Shown piece after piece: positions 17,069-26,480 of a stretch of 64,000 nt of DNA; positions within the stretch are counted from its first letter, which is position 1, and every line of letters begins with the position of its first letter. The DNA comes from Candidatus Gastranaerophilales bacterium (lineage in GTDB: Bacteria > Cyanobacteriota > Vampirovibrionia > Gastranaerophilales > Gastranaerophilaceae): the NCBI GenBank assembly GCA_944326605.1, contig CALVEM010000002.1, positions 62,001 to 126,000 on the forward strand, in the 5' to 3' direction. The notes under the pieces are model-generated. The model worked only from the letters and a program-made list of their open reading frames with translations. It was not told where the DNA came from and ran no database searches. A program made the position numbers and the translations under genes.

Positions 17069-17130
17069 TCTGACGTTCAGGATGACGTAAATAGATTGTC
17101 TTCTTGACCTCCTGACTTCTTGCCCTCTAA
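16705..17130. repeat. Cluster of intergenic-type repeats inside the prepilin leader
   Basis: Contains 'GTGAAGGGTGAAACGTGAAG' (16718-16737, also 14684-14710), 'CATGCTGAACTTGTTTCAGC' (also 32168, 60500), 'TCCCGAACCAAGTTCGGGA' (also 28304), CCCTCTCC-type hairpins and the AGG-rich repeat at 17098-17128. These are elsewhere intergenic. Here they sit between the start codon and the prepilin cleavage site and keep one frame open on the minus strand. Confidence 0.7.
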
Positions 17131-17187
17131 TTAGCCGAGGAGTGCCCCCCCCCCGAAGCTCTTCAATTTTTCTAATAATCTTTTCAT
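17131..17187 (-). other. Prepilin 5' leader ORF ending after a G10 tract
   Basis: ATG 17187 follows GAAAGGAGTAAAAT and encodes 'MKRLLEKLKSFGGGALLG' before a stop at 17131. The C10/G10 run is at 17145-17154. One extra G (or two fewer) joins this leader in frame with the pilin at 16046 with no intervening stop, as checked by reading the codons through 17068. Read as the switched-off form of a phase-variable gene, or as an assembly miscount of the homopolymer. Confidence 0.6.
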
Positions 17188-17288
17188 ATTTTACTCCTTT
17201 CTTATATAAATTCCATTTTTATTTTAACATTGTTTTCAAACTTTTACAATATTTGCCTAATCAATTTGTTTCAATTATCATTATTACT

Positions 17289-18419
17289 ATGGGAACCGAA
17301 GTAATTGAAAAAGAATTTTCAGGGAAAATAACTCTGCTTGATAAATATATCTTAAGGCAGATAATTGAGATGTTTATCATGGGGGTATGCGTATTCACAT
17401 CAATCATATTTGCATCTGATACGTTTATAACTCTTATCAAACAAATTTCACTCTTTGGTATTCCTTTCAAAGTCGCACTGATGATGATTATTCTAAACCT
17501 TCCTCAGGTAATTGTCATGACAATACCTATGGGTGTTCTGCTGGCTACTGTAATGACATTAAACGGCTTGAGTTTAAAATCAGAAATCACTGTTATGAGA
17601 GCCTGCGGAATAGGATTGAATCGAATAGCAAAGCCCATATTTATTTTTGCACTCTTGATGTCAATTTGCAGCTTTATAATCAACGAAAGCATTGTTCCTG
17701 TTATGACAAAGCAATCTAAAGATCTTGCTTTATGGTCTCTCGGACAAAAAAATATTCCGGAAGGCAAACAAAACTTTGTGTTCAAAGAGCTTACAGAAGG
17801 CGCCAGCCTGAAACGTCTTTTCTACGTTGGATATTGCGAGAATAAAGTTTTGCATAATATTACGGTACTCGATACGGCAAAACAGGGTACGATTCAAGTT
17901 TTACAGGCTGATGAAGGTAAAACATCTCCCGAGGGCTGGGAATTTGAAAAAGGTGCGGTGTACACTGTAGGCGACGACGGTAAAATTCTCAACACAACTC
18001 TGTTTGATAAATCGATCGTAAAATTCGGTCTTGATATGTCAAAAGAACTGAACAAAAACGTCGCTAAAGAGATGAATTTCACCCAGCTTATTAATTTTAT
18101 CCGTCATAACCACATAAATGATGAACAAAAAAATGTAATCCATATCGAATTATATGATAAACTTGCACTTCCGCTGACAACAATTGCACTTGTGCTAATC
18201 GGTGTGCCGCTTGCGATAACTCCGCCGAGAGTACGATACAACAGAGGTTTCTTATTCAGTATTTTAATCATTTTTGCATATTACCTGATAAGAGCACTTT
18301 CTATTTCATTCGGAGAAGCAGGAACTTTACAGCCGTTTCTGGCAGCATGGATGCCTAATATTGTCCTAACCGTTGTAGGGGCAATACTTTATTACAAAAA
18401 AGTTTATACTATTGAGTAA
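17289..18419 (+). CDS. LptF/LptG-family permease (YjgP/YjgQ)
   Basis: About 376 residues from ATG 17289 ('MGTEVIEKEFSGKITLLDKY'); an upstream open extension encodes the prepilin promoter region on the other strand and is not credible. Membrane segments near the N-terminus ('MGVCVFTSIIFASDTFI', 'VIVMTIPMGVLLATVMTL'), a soluble jellyroll domain about 130-270, then more helices at the C-terminus ('LALPLTTIALVLIGVPLAI'). LptF/G forms the inner-membrane part of the lipopolysaccharide export ABC transporter with LptB. Its presence supports a diderm cell. Only one permease gene is here. Ribosome site weak. Confidence 0.88.
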   Translation: MGTEVIEKEFSGKITLLDKYILRQIIEMFIMGVCVFTSIIFASDTFITLIKQISLFGIPFKVALMMIILNLPQVIVMTIPMGVLLATVMTLNGLSLKSEITVMRACGIGLNRIAKPIFIFALLMSICSFIINESIVPVMTKQSKDLALWSLGQKNIPEGKQNFVFKELTEGASLKRLFYVGYCENKVLHNITVLDTAKQGTIQVLQADEGKTSPEGWEFEKGAVYTVGDDGKILNTTLFDKSIVKFGLDMSKELNKNVAKEMNFTQLINFIRHNHINDEQKNVIHIELYDKLALPLTTIALVLIGVPLAITPPRVRYNRGFLFSILIIFAYYLIRALSISFGEAGTLQPFLAAWMPNIVLTVVGAILYYKKVYTIE

Positions 18420-18426
18420 AAACAAA

Positions 18427-19008
18427 ATGAACAATAATTTATTTCATACAAATTTTAATAAAAGATTAAACGATTATGATTTAAATATTTTAAATGATAA
18501 TTCTTTTAAAGATCTTGATGACAAAACGCTAAAACTTGAATGTTTGATAGCGGAAAAAGAGCAGACACTTGATAACCTGAATTCAAAAATAAAAGGAGCC
18601 GAACTTTTAGGCAAGCTGCTTGATGTTATGGATTTAAAAATCCGTGCAAAACAAATAGAAAACGAACTTGTTCAACTTAAAGAAGAATATTCAAAGCGCA
18701 ATATAACAGAAAAGCTCACAGATGTTATAACCCCTAAAAAACAAAAAACTAAATTATCGCCGATACATCGCCTTGCACGTTTTGTATCCAGAAAAATCAT
18801 TGCGAAATTATCAAAAAAATTCAAATCCATACTGGATTTGAGTGACTCGCTTGAAACACTGGAAAGTATAAATGAAAACGTCGATGAACTAATAGCAATG
18901 AAAGTTCCTTACGGCGAAACAAAAGCAAATTACGAAAAACTTACCAACTATCTTTACCACGCAAACAGAATTCATTCACAGATTAATAAAAAAATGCAGA
19001 AATTATAA
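18427..19008 (+). CDS. Coiled-coil hypothetical protein
   Basis: About 193 residues from ATG 18427 (a TTG at 18412 overlapping the permease stop is the alternative). Mostly helical with coiled-coil character about 35-100 ('LKLECLIAEKEQTLDNLNSK', 'QIENELVQLKEEYSKR') and a basic middle ('HRLARFVSRKIIAKLSKKF'). No signal peptide or known domain. Abuts the LptF-like gene and is probably cotranscribed; function unknown. Confidence 0.65.
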   Translation: MNNNLFHTNFNKRLNDYDLNILNDNSFKDLDDKTLKLECLIAEKEQTLDNLNSKIKGAELLGKLLDVMDLKIRAKQIENELVQLKEEYSKRNITEKLTDVITPKKQKTKLSPIHRLARFVSRKIIAKLSKKFKSILDLSDSLETLESINENVDELIAMKVPYGETKANYEKLTNYLYHANRIHSQINKKMQKL

Positions 19009-19045
19009 AAATTTTAATAATATTGCGTTAAAGTTAAATTTATAT
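19007..19045 (+). promoter_or_regulatory. Promoter of tiny-peptide locus A
   Basis: ATTTTAATAATATTG is followed by the -35 TTGCGT, 17 bp, then TATGAT. The same 15-bp word precedes locus B (about 40253-40268), where it also overlaps a TTGACT -35. Shared upstream sequence argues that the two loci are related. Confidence 0.5.
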
Positions 19046-19077
19046 TATGATTATTTTGTAGGGTGCACATACTTACC

Positions 19078-19112
19078 CCTGTCACACACAATTTACGTAG
19101 AAATTGGACAGG
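19078..19112 (+). promoter_or_regulatory. Leader hairpin abutting the Shine-Dalgarno of locus A
   Basis: CCTGTC (19078-19083) pairs with GACAGG (19107-19112), and CAATTT (19089-19094) with AAATTG (19101-19106), loop ACGTAG. The right arm shares its last bases with the start of GGAAGGAGGT, so the stem can hinder ribosome binding. Confidence 0.5.
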
Positions 19113-19127
19113 AAGGAGGTAGTTGCT

Positions 19128-19202
19128 ATGATTGACAAAATAATAATGCTACTAATAGCATTTGATATACTCTTAGTAGCACTAAAATTGTTCAAATCAT
19201 AG
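19128..19202 (+). CDS. Tiny hydrophobic peptide (locus A), type I toxin-like
   Basis: 24 residues, read directly as MIDKIIMLLIAFDILLVALK followed by LFKS: a short charged start, one hydrophobic helix, and a basic end. It follows GGAAGGAGGT with ideal spacing, the strongest ribosome site in this part of the window. The coding DNA contains a 9-bp inverted repeat (TGCTACTAA at 19147-19155, TTAGTAGCA at 19173-19181). A nested terminator hairpin begins at its stop codon. Architecture matches single-helix type I toxins (Fst, TxpA and holin-like groups), but no family could be assigned. A second locus with the same layout is at 40382. Confidence 0.6.
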   Translation: MIDKIIMLLIAFDILLVALKLFKS

Positions 19203-19253
19203 GGTGCGTAGAAGCTCTTAACACCAAGCTTAAATTGTTAAGGGCTCACCCTA
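19200..19253 (+). terminator. Nested hairpin terminator of locus A
   Basis: Outer arms TAGGGTG and CACCCTA enclose inner arms CTCTTAACA and TGTTAAGGG with a 12-nt loop; A/T-rich sequence follows. Begins at the stop codon of the peptide. Confidence 0.65.
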
Positions 19254-19350
19254 CACATATATTATTTACGATTTTTTACAATTTGTCAAGTGTTGCAAAA
19301 CCGCTTGCGAAACTGTTATTTTTGTCATAAAATTTTTTTGTAAGTCTATT

Positions 19351-19420
19351 GTCATTCTGAGCCGATTTTGGGATTCTTCGGCTAAAGCCTCAGAATGACG
19401 CTAAAGACGAAGAATCTCAT
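19351..19420. repeat. Small palindromic repeat upstream of gatA
   Basis: GTCATTCTGAG (19351-19361) and CTCAGAATGAC (19389-19399) form an 11-bp perfect stem; the flanking 'AAGAATCTC' also recurs in such repeats. No coding potential. Confidence 0.6.
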
Positions 19421-19447
19421 AACAATGAATAGCTTTAAGGAGATATT

Positions 19448-20911
19448 ATGAACGAGCTTTTAAAAAAATCAGCAGCAGAACAAAGCAAAGCTTTAAAAAA
19501 TAAAGAAGTTTCAGCCGTAGAATTAACAAATGCGGCATTTGACAGAATTGAAGAAGTTGACGGCAAATTAGGCGCATTTAATTCTTTAACAAAAGAAATT
19601 GCAATCAATACAGCTAAAAAAGTTGATGAAAAAATAGCTAAAGGCGACGAATTACCACTTCTGGCAGGTGTTCCTCTGGCACTTAAAGACAACATGAATT
19701 TGAAGGGCTCTAAAACAACAGCTTCTTCAAAAATTCTGGAAAACTTTGTTTCCCCGTTTAACGCTACAATTAGTGAAAAGCTCTTAAATAATTTAGTTCC
19801 GATTGTCGGAAAAGCTAATTTGGATGAATTCGCAATGGGATCATCAAACGAAAACTCGGCTTTCAAAAAAGTTCATAACCCCTGGAATTTGAATAAAGTT
19901 CCCGGAGGCTCATCAGGCGGATCGGCCGCTTCCGTTGCAGCCTGCGAAGCAACACTGGCATTAGGTTCCGATACAGGCGGTTCAATCAGATTACCGGCAT
20001 CTTTCTGCGGTATTGTCGGTATGAAACCTACTTACGGACGTGTTTCAAGATACGGTTTAATTGCTTTTGCATCATCATTAGACCAGATAGGCCCTTTTGC
20101 AAGAACCGTTGAAGATGCAGCAAACTTACTTGAAGTAATTTCAGGTCATGATCCGAAAGATTCTACATCTTTAAATCTGCCTGTAGAACATTACTCCGCA
20201 CATCTTAACGATGACATAAAAGGAATGAAAGTCGGCGTTATAAAAGAATTGATGTCAGAAGGTTTATCCGATGATGTTCAAAAAGCGATTGAAAAAGCAA
20301 TTGAAGATTATAAAAAATTAGGCTGTGAAATTGTAGAAATTTCTTTGCCAAGATTGAAATATTCAATTGGAATTTATTACATCCTGGCAACTGCAGAATG
20401 TTCATCAAATCTGGCGCGTTTTGACGGTGTAAAATACGGTTACAGAACACCTGATGCCAAAAATCTTCTTGAAATGTATACAAAAACCAGAGCAGAAGGC
20501 TTCGGGCCCGAAGTTAAACGCCGTATTATGCTCGGGACTTACGCTTTATCATCAGGATATTATGATGCTTACTACAAAAAAGCACAGCAGATGAGAGCAC
20601 TGGTAACTCAAGATTTTGAAGAAGCATTCAAAAAAGTTGATATTCTGATTTCTCCTACCTGCCCGAATACAGCATTTGATCTCGGCGCAAAAGCATCAGA
20701 TCCGCTGGCTATGTATTTGACAGATATTGCAACGATTTCCGCTAACCTTGCCGGAATTCCCGGATTGAGCGTGCCTGCCGGATTTGACAAAGACGGTATG
20801 CCGATAGGTCTGCAAATCCTTGCTCCGCAATTACAGGAAAGCAGATTGTTCAATGCGGCTCATAAGTTTGAAAGAGCAAACGATTACTACTTACAGCTTG
20901 CAAAAATATAA
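19448..20911 (+). CDS. gatA: Glutamyl-tRNA(Gln) amidotransferase subunit A
   Basis: 487 residues. Amidase signature with the Lys-cisSer-Ser triad: Lys in 'VPLALKDNMN' (about 78), 'GGSSGGSAASVAA' and 'SDTGGSIRLPASFCG' (about 155-185). C-terminal 'DIATISANLAGIPGLSVPAGF' is typical of GatA. With GatB and GatC it converts Glu-tRNA(Gln) to Gln-tRNA(Gln), implying an indirect glutamine charging route; gatB and gatC are not in the window. Ribosome site TTAAGGAGATATT. Confidence 0.95.
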   Translation: MNELLKKSAAEQSKALKNKEVSAVELTNAAFDRIEEVDGKLGAFNSLTKEIAINTAKKVDEKIAKGDELPLLAGVPLALKDNMNLKGSKTTASSKILENFVSPFNATISEKLLNNLVPIVGKANLDEFAMGSSNENSAFKKVHNPWNLNKVPGGSSGGSAASVAACEATLALGSDTGGSIRLPASFCGIVGMKPTYGRVSRYGLIAFASSLDQIGPFARTVEDAANLLEVISGHDPKDSTSLNLPVEHYSAHLNDDIKGMKVGVIKELMSEGLSDDVQKAIEKAIEDYKKLGCEIVEISLPRLKYSIGIYYILATAECSSNLARFDGVKYGYRTPDAKNLLEMYTKTRAEGFGPEVKRRIMLGTYALSSGYYDAYYKKAQQMRALVTQDFEEAFKKVDILISPTCPNTAFDLGAKASDPLAMYLTDIATISANLAGIPGLSVPAGFDKDGMPIGLQILAPQLQESRLFNAAHKFERANDYYLQLAKI

Positions 20912-21027
20912 CGAGCCCTCCTCCCTTGTAAAGCGAGGGGAACCACAAAGTGGTGGAGGAATTTTATATTGTATAAACATTGCCTCCCTTGTTAAAGGGA
21001 AATGAAGAACAAAGCGGCGGAGGGATT
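20912..21027. repeat. Two tandem diverged palindromic repeats
   Basis: Unit 1 'CCTCCTCCCTTGTAAAG' to 'AGTGGTGGAGGAATTTTAT' and unit 2 'CCTCCCTTGTTAAAGGG' to 'AGCGGCGGAGGGATTATAT' have the same order of words. The 'GGAGGGATTAT' end of unit 2 lies just before the ATG at 21030 and serves as its ribosome site. Confidence 0.65.
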
Positions 21028-21029
21028 AT

Positions 21030-21440
21030 ATGCTTAACACCGAATATCTTGAAAAATGCATAGCAACACTTGAAAAATCTTATTCCTGCATAAAGTCGGC
21101 AGAAGAAGGTTCCATTGACTATGAAATGTACAGGAATTCTCTTGTAAAAAGTTTTGAAATGACGCTTGAACAAAGCGGAAAACTTTTAAGGAAAAAAATA
21201 ACTCCCTATTTTGCAAGTAAAAAAGCTGTAGATTTGTTAACTTTTAAAGATTTATTCAGAGAAGCTTTGAAACATTCGTTATTAACCGAAGATGAAGTAA
21301 ATCGCTGGTTCATATACAGAGATAACAGAAATAATACAGCACACGATTACGGGAAAGCCTTTGCGGAGGAAACTTTGCGTTTGATTGACGATTTTTTGAA
21401 AGATGTTAAACATTTGAAAGAAGTTATTGAAAATGAGTGA
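21030..21440 (+). CDS. HEPN-family nucleotidyltransferase-substrate-binding protein (toxin partner)
   Basis: 136 residues, all-helical, of the HI0074 / HepT-like group. The RX4H motif of HEPN ribonucleases is seen in 'RDNRNNTAHDYGKAF' (about 90-104). Paired with the MNT nucleotidyltransferase whose ATG overlaps its 3' end. In characterised HEPN/MNT modules the HEPN protein is an RNase toxin silenced by adenylylation of a tyrosine near the active site; Tyr in 'HDYG' is well placed. Ribosome site is supplied by the preceding repeat. Confidence 0.83.
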   Translation: MLNTEYLEKCIATLEKSYSCIKSAEEGSIDYEMYRNSLVKSFEMTLEQSGKLLRKKITPYFASKKAVDLLTFKDLFREALKHSLLTEDEVNRWFIYRDNRNNTAHDYGKAFAEETLRLIDDFLKDVKHLKEVIENE

Positions 21441-21726
21441 ACTCTTCATAAAACCGGAACATCTTAAAATGTTAAAAGAGATTTTTGCATCTTACTGTCC
21501 TGATGCGGAAATCTGGGCTTACGGGAGCAGGCTGACAGGTGATGCCCATAAAGGAAGCGATTTAGACTTAGTTGTTAAAGATTTCCATCGTGAAAATGCA
21601 AACCTTTATGAACTCAAAAATTTGTTGTCAGAAAGCAATATTCCGTTTATTGTTGATATTCATGAATTTGATAAACTCCCAAAATATTTTCAGGATGAAA
21701 TTTTGAAAAATTATATTGTAATTTAA
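21433..21726 (+). CDS. MNT-type nucleotidyltransferase (antitoxin partner)
   Basis: 97 residues from ATG 21433, overlapping the HEPN stop by 8 bp, so translation is coupled. Minimal nucleotidyltransferase fold with 'YGSRLTGDAHKGSDLDLVV' containing the GSx10DxD metal-binding motif, and a third acidic residue in 'FIVDIHEFD'. Expected to transfer AMP to its HEPN partner. Followed by a small intergenic gap and a convergent XRE regulator. Confidence 0.85.
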   Translation: MSELFIKPEHLKMLKEIFASYCPDAEIWAYGSRLTGDAHKGSDLDLVVKDFHRENANLYELKNLLSESNIPFIVDIHEFDKLPKYFQDEILKNYIVI

Positions 21727-21741
21727 AATAGTTTTACTTTT

Positions 21742-21963
21742 TTATACTTCTATCCCTTTAAAAAATTCCTCCATTGGGAGTGCTAATGCTTTTGACATTT
21801 TAAACAAAACTAATGCAGTCGGCGAGGTGAGCCCCTGTTCTAATTTACTTATATAACTCAAGCTCATATCTATCATTTCCGCAAATTCTTCCTGAGTTAT
21901 ATCTTTTCGTATTCTTTCTATCTTTATATTACGCCCTAATTTATATTTAATATCATCCTTCAT
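21742..21963 (-). CDS. XRE-family HTH regulator
   Basis: 73 residues from ATG 21963 ('MKDDIKYKLGRNIKIERIRK'). HTH core 'ITQEEFAEMIDMSLSYISKLEQGLTSP' is complete; it lacks an effector domain. Divergent from the prepilin gene at 22068 with a shared AT-rich region of about 100 bp holding near-palindromes, so it probably represses itself and may control the pilin or, less likely, the HEPN/MNT pair. Confidence 0.85.
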   Translation of the reverse strand: MKDDIKYKLGRNIKIERIRKDITQEEFAEMIDMSLSYISKLEQGLTSPTALVLFKMSKALALPMEEFFKGIEV

Positions 21964-21980
21964 TAGAAAATTATATAATC

Positions 21981-22009
21981 TTGACAATTGTAATATAAGT
22001 CAATATAAT
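21981..22009 (+). promoter_or_regulatory. Consensus promoter for prepilin gene
   Basis: TTGACA (21981-21986), 17 bp, TATAAT (22004-22009): both hexamers are perfect. The region around it ('TATAATGATATTATTATCA') is dyad-rich and may hold operators for the divergent XRE protein. Confidence 0.7.
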
Positions 22010-22067
22010 GATATTATTATCAATATATTACTATTTAATAACAACATATTAATAGAAGGAAGTATAT

Positions 22068-22688
22068 ATGAATTTTAAGGCTTTTACATTAGCTGAAACA
22101 TTAATTACTGTTGGTATAATTGGAATTATTGCGGCACTGACATTGCAGTCTTTAATTGAAAATCATCAAAAAAAAATTACAGTGACAAGACTTAAGGCTT
22201 TTAATTCAATAATGGCACAAGCGTTCCAGACTGCAAAATTAGAGTATGGAGATTGGGAAAATTGGGATAACAGCAACTTTGGAGATAGCAGCTCTGATAA
22301 AGGAGATGGCAAACAACAATTGTTATGGCTTGAAAAATATATATTGCCGAACATTAAACACATTGATGCATACTTTAAAGGTAAATACGCAATTGTAGCA
22401 CTTCCAAACGGTTCAGGGTTTTCAACATATAATAATTTGTATTTCTTTTGTGTGAAATATTCTGATTGTCAAAAGGATAATGAAGATTATGATACTCGTT
22501 CAAGATTTATTTTTCAATTCTCAACAACACATGGATTTGAACCTTACGACTGCGGTTGGACAGGAACAAGAGAAGAACTGTTTACAACTAATTCATGCAC
22601 ACATTCGTGTACCAAAACGAGCAGCGGCATGTGTGCGAAGTTAATACAGTATGACGGTTGGGAAATTAGAGATGATTATCCATGGTAA
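22068..22688 (+). CDS. Type IV prepilin-like protein
   Basis: 206 residues with a normal short leader: 'MNFKAFTLAETLITVGIIGI' gives cleavage before Phe, Glu at +5 and the hydrophobic helix. The globular region has several Cys, including 'CTHSCTKTSSGMCAKL', likely disulphide-bonded after export, and ends 'WEIRDDYPW'. Belongs with the minor pilin or pseudopilin-like proteins that are numerous in Gastranaerophilales. Own consensus promoter and terminator, ribosome site GAAGGAAG: a monocistronic unit. Confidence 0.85.
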   Translation: MNFKAFTLAETLITVGIIGIIAALTLQSLIENHQKKITVTRLKAFNSIMAQAFQTAKLEYGDWENWDNSNFGDSSSDKGDGKQQLLWLEKYILPNIKHIDAYFKGKYAIVALPNGSGFSTYNNLYFFCVKYSDCQKDNEDYDTRSRFIFQFSTTHGFEPYDCGWTGTREELFTTNSCTHSCTKTSSGMCAKLIQYDGWEIRDDYPW

Positions 22689-22689
22689 A

Positions 22690-22722
22690 AAAATCCGGCT
22701 TTTATTACAAAAACCGGATTTT
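22690..22722 (+). terminator. Rho-independent terminator
   Basis: Arms AAAATCCGG and CCGGATTTT directly after the prepilin stop codon. Confidence 0.85.
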
Positions 22723-22747
22723 AATTTAGGTGTTTAAGATTATTGAA

Positions 22748-24595
<1,848 letters not shown>

Positions 24596-24744
24596 TTATC
24601 TCCTTTACTGTAAATTATTACCTTCCATTAATTATATTTATGTTATAACACTATTTTTTTGAAATCTTAAAAAAATAAACAAAAAATTAATATTTTCCCC
24701 CTCATTTGTAGAGAGGGAAAATATTTCGACTTAACCCGGCTCTT

Positions 24745-25065
24745 TTATTCAACTAACTCAGCTCCTGCACCGGTTGTCTGCCCCGGCATACAAACTCCGA
24801 ACTGACAGTTAGAATTATAATTATTTTCAGGAGGTAAAACGTCTTGTTCCGTGTTTATCAACATATCATAGTAAGGAGTTATATAAGAAGGCCGGAACGC
24901 GTCAGATCTTTGGAGTTCCTGTAAATTATCAGGTACAAGCCGCTGTTCTAAAGGTTTTTGTTCCCAATTTGATGTAGCTGTACAGGCTCCGCCTGTTATA
25001 CTGCATACAGCATAAACAGGAATTGCCATAAGCATCCAGCTTAAAATTAATATTATATTTTTCAT
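24745..25065 (-). CDS. Small exported Cys-containing protein
   Basis: 106 residues with a signal peptide ending near 'IPVYA' (residue 19), followed by 'CSITGGACTATSNW' and a later 'CQFGVCMPG'. Four Cys in two close pairs suggest disulphides in the periplasm. Proline-rich, acidic C-terminus. No recognised domain. Ribosome site GAAAGGGAAAT. Convergent to nothing; divergent from the gene at 25186. Confidence 0.65.
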   Translation of the reverse strand: MKNIILILSWMLMAIPVYAVCSITGGACTATSNWEQKPLEQRLVPDNLQELQRSDAFRPSYITPYYDMLINTEQDVLPPENNYNSNCQFGVCMPGQTTGAGAELVE

Positions 25066-25185
25066 ATTTCCCTTTCAAATTATTCCACATTATAAGCTTA
25101 AACGACAATGCAGAATTTTTCATTGCCCGAAAGTAGCAAAAAAAATTTTTACGAACTTTATATAAGCAAAGGAGTTATAAATTAT

Positions 25186-25779
25186 ATGAACAATGTTAGT
25201 TTTCAAGGCCATACCAACCTTGTATTAGATCCAGACGTATACGATAAAGCTTGCAGAATAACAAGAGGAGTATACAGACATCTTAGCTATAACACTAATT
25301 CTAAACTGGCTAACGGTAAAATATATACTTCCAAAGCTGACGCTCAAAATATAGCAGTAATTTTAAGAAATGAAAAAGACGGAATTATAAAACATGTTCC
25401 TGTCAACGGGAAAACTCAATCTATTATTGACGAAATAGCCCGAAAAGCAGAAGAATTAAAAGCAACAGCTAAAGGGAAATTAACTGCGTGGATTATCGGC
25501 GGTACACCTATTACCAAAAGTCCTGAAAGTACTAAAACTATTGAAACAGTTAATAAAATTGCTGATGTTATCTGCGATAAACCGGATATTGATGCTTCAA
25601 TTCTTGCAGGAAGCCTGACAGGCGAAGACAGAATCGTCATCCATACAAAAAACAATTTTCTTGAAATCATCTTAGATAAAGTATTAAAACTAAATACAAA
25701 AAAACAAAAACCTGATATAACCGATCTGGAAAAATATTTTGACATTGTTGAAATAAATAACACAGATTTGTCTATTTAA
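25186..25779 (+). CDS. Hypothetical protein with N-terminal 'VSFQG' motif
   Basis: About 197 residues from ATG 25186 ('MNNVSFQGHTNLVLDPDVYD'), which has a good AAAGGAGT ribosome site; an upstream frame extension is not supported. Soluble alpha/beta composition, no signal peptide. Shares the short F-x-G start pattern with the products at 12016 and 52643. Function unknown. Confidence 0.65.
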   Translation: MNNVSFQGHTNLVLDPDVYDKACRITRGVYRHLSYNTNSKLANGKIYTSKADAQNIAVILRNEKDGIIKHVPVNGKTQSIIDEIARKAEELKATAKGKLTAWIIGGTPITKSPESTKTIETVNKIADVICDKPDIDASILAGSLTGEDRIVIHTKNNFLEIILDKVLKLNTKKQKPDITDLEKYFDIVEINNTDLSI

Positions 25780-25780
25780 A

Positions 25781-26197
25781 TCATTTTTTAGATTTTCGGA
25801 CGGTTTTTTCCAAAACTTCGCTGAACGGAATTATAGGCTCCATTTTATACCCGCAGTCATCAGACAATGCTCCGCCCATAGAAAACAATTCTTCCTGCGG
25901 ATATCGCCTGCATATACCGGGGCGTGTTCTGTGAATTTTGCATTTATGTGTTACGGGATCTAAATTTTGGCATTCAAAAATCAAACCGATATCATCTTTG
26001 CCTATAACTTTCAGGTAGCTGTAAAAACGATGCAGGTATTGAAGCTTCTCAAATTCTTTTTCGTCCTGAACAACATGCTTGTAATGCTTTACATAAATCT
26101 GAGTACAGCATTTCCCGCAGGCCTTGCATTTGCCGGTGCGGTAATACTTTCTTCCGAGAACTTTTGAGAGAAAAATTTTTTTTAATTTTGCAAACAT
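25781..26197 (-). CDS. YkgJ-family cysteine cluster protein
   Basis: 138 residues. Cys pattern 'CKACGKCCTQIYV' (about 22-33) and 'CQNLDPVTHKCKIHRTRPGICRRYP' (about 80-105) is the YkgJ/CxxCxxCC family, expected to bind zinc or an Fe-S cluster. N-terminus is basic. Biochemical role of the family is unsettled. Convergent with the gene at 25186, separated by one base. Confidence 0.85.
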   Translation of the reverse strand: MFAKLKKIFLSKVLGRKYYRTGKCKACGKCCTQIYVKHYKHVVQDEKEFEKLQYLHRFYSYLKVIGKDDIGLIFECQNLDPVTHKCKIHRTRPGICRRYPQEELFSMGGALSDDCGYKMEPIIPFSEVLEKTVRKSKK

Positions 26198-26330
26198 ACC
26201 TATATAATAACATAAAGTTTTGTAAACATTTTAACCCATCATGGCAAATCCAAACTTTTACAGTAATTATAAACAATGTAAAGCGAAACTTAATCATAAT
26301 TACTATAACATAACCAAAATAACCAACCTT

Positions 26331-26361
26331 GACCTTGATAATACAAGGTCTTTTCTTTTTT
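26331..26361 (+). terminator. Terminator without an assigned upstream gene
   Basis: GACCTTG-6 nt-CAAGGTC then TTTTCTTTTTT on the plus strand. The 130 bp before it (26198-26330) contain no plus-strand ORF, so it may end a small RNA or act as an attenuator upstream of rubrerythrin. Confidence 0.55.
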
Positions 26362-26480
26362 ATAATAATCATTTTCAGAAAAAATAATAATTATTCCTAC
26401 TTTACAAATAAAACTTTATGTAGTATTATAAAACATGTAGAAAAAGAGAGATCATTTTTGATTAAGAAAGGTGGTAAAAA

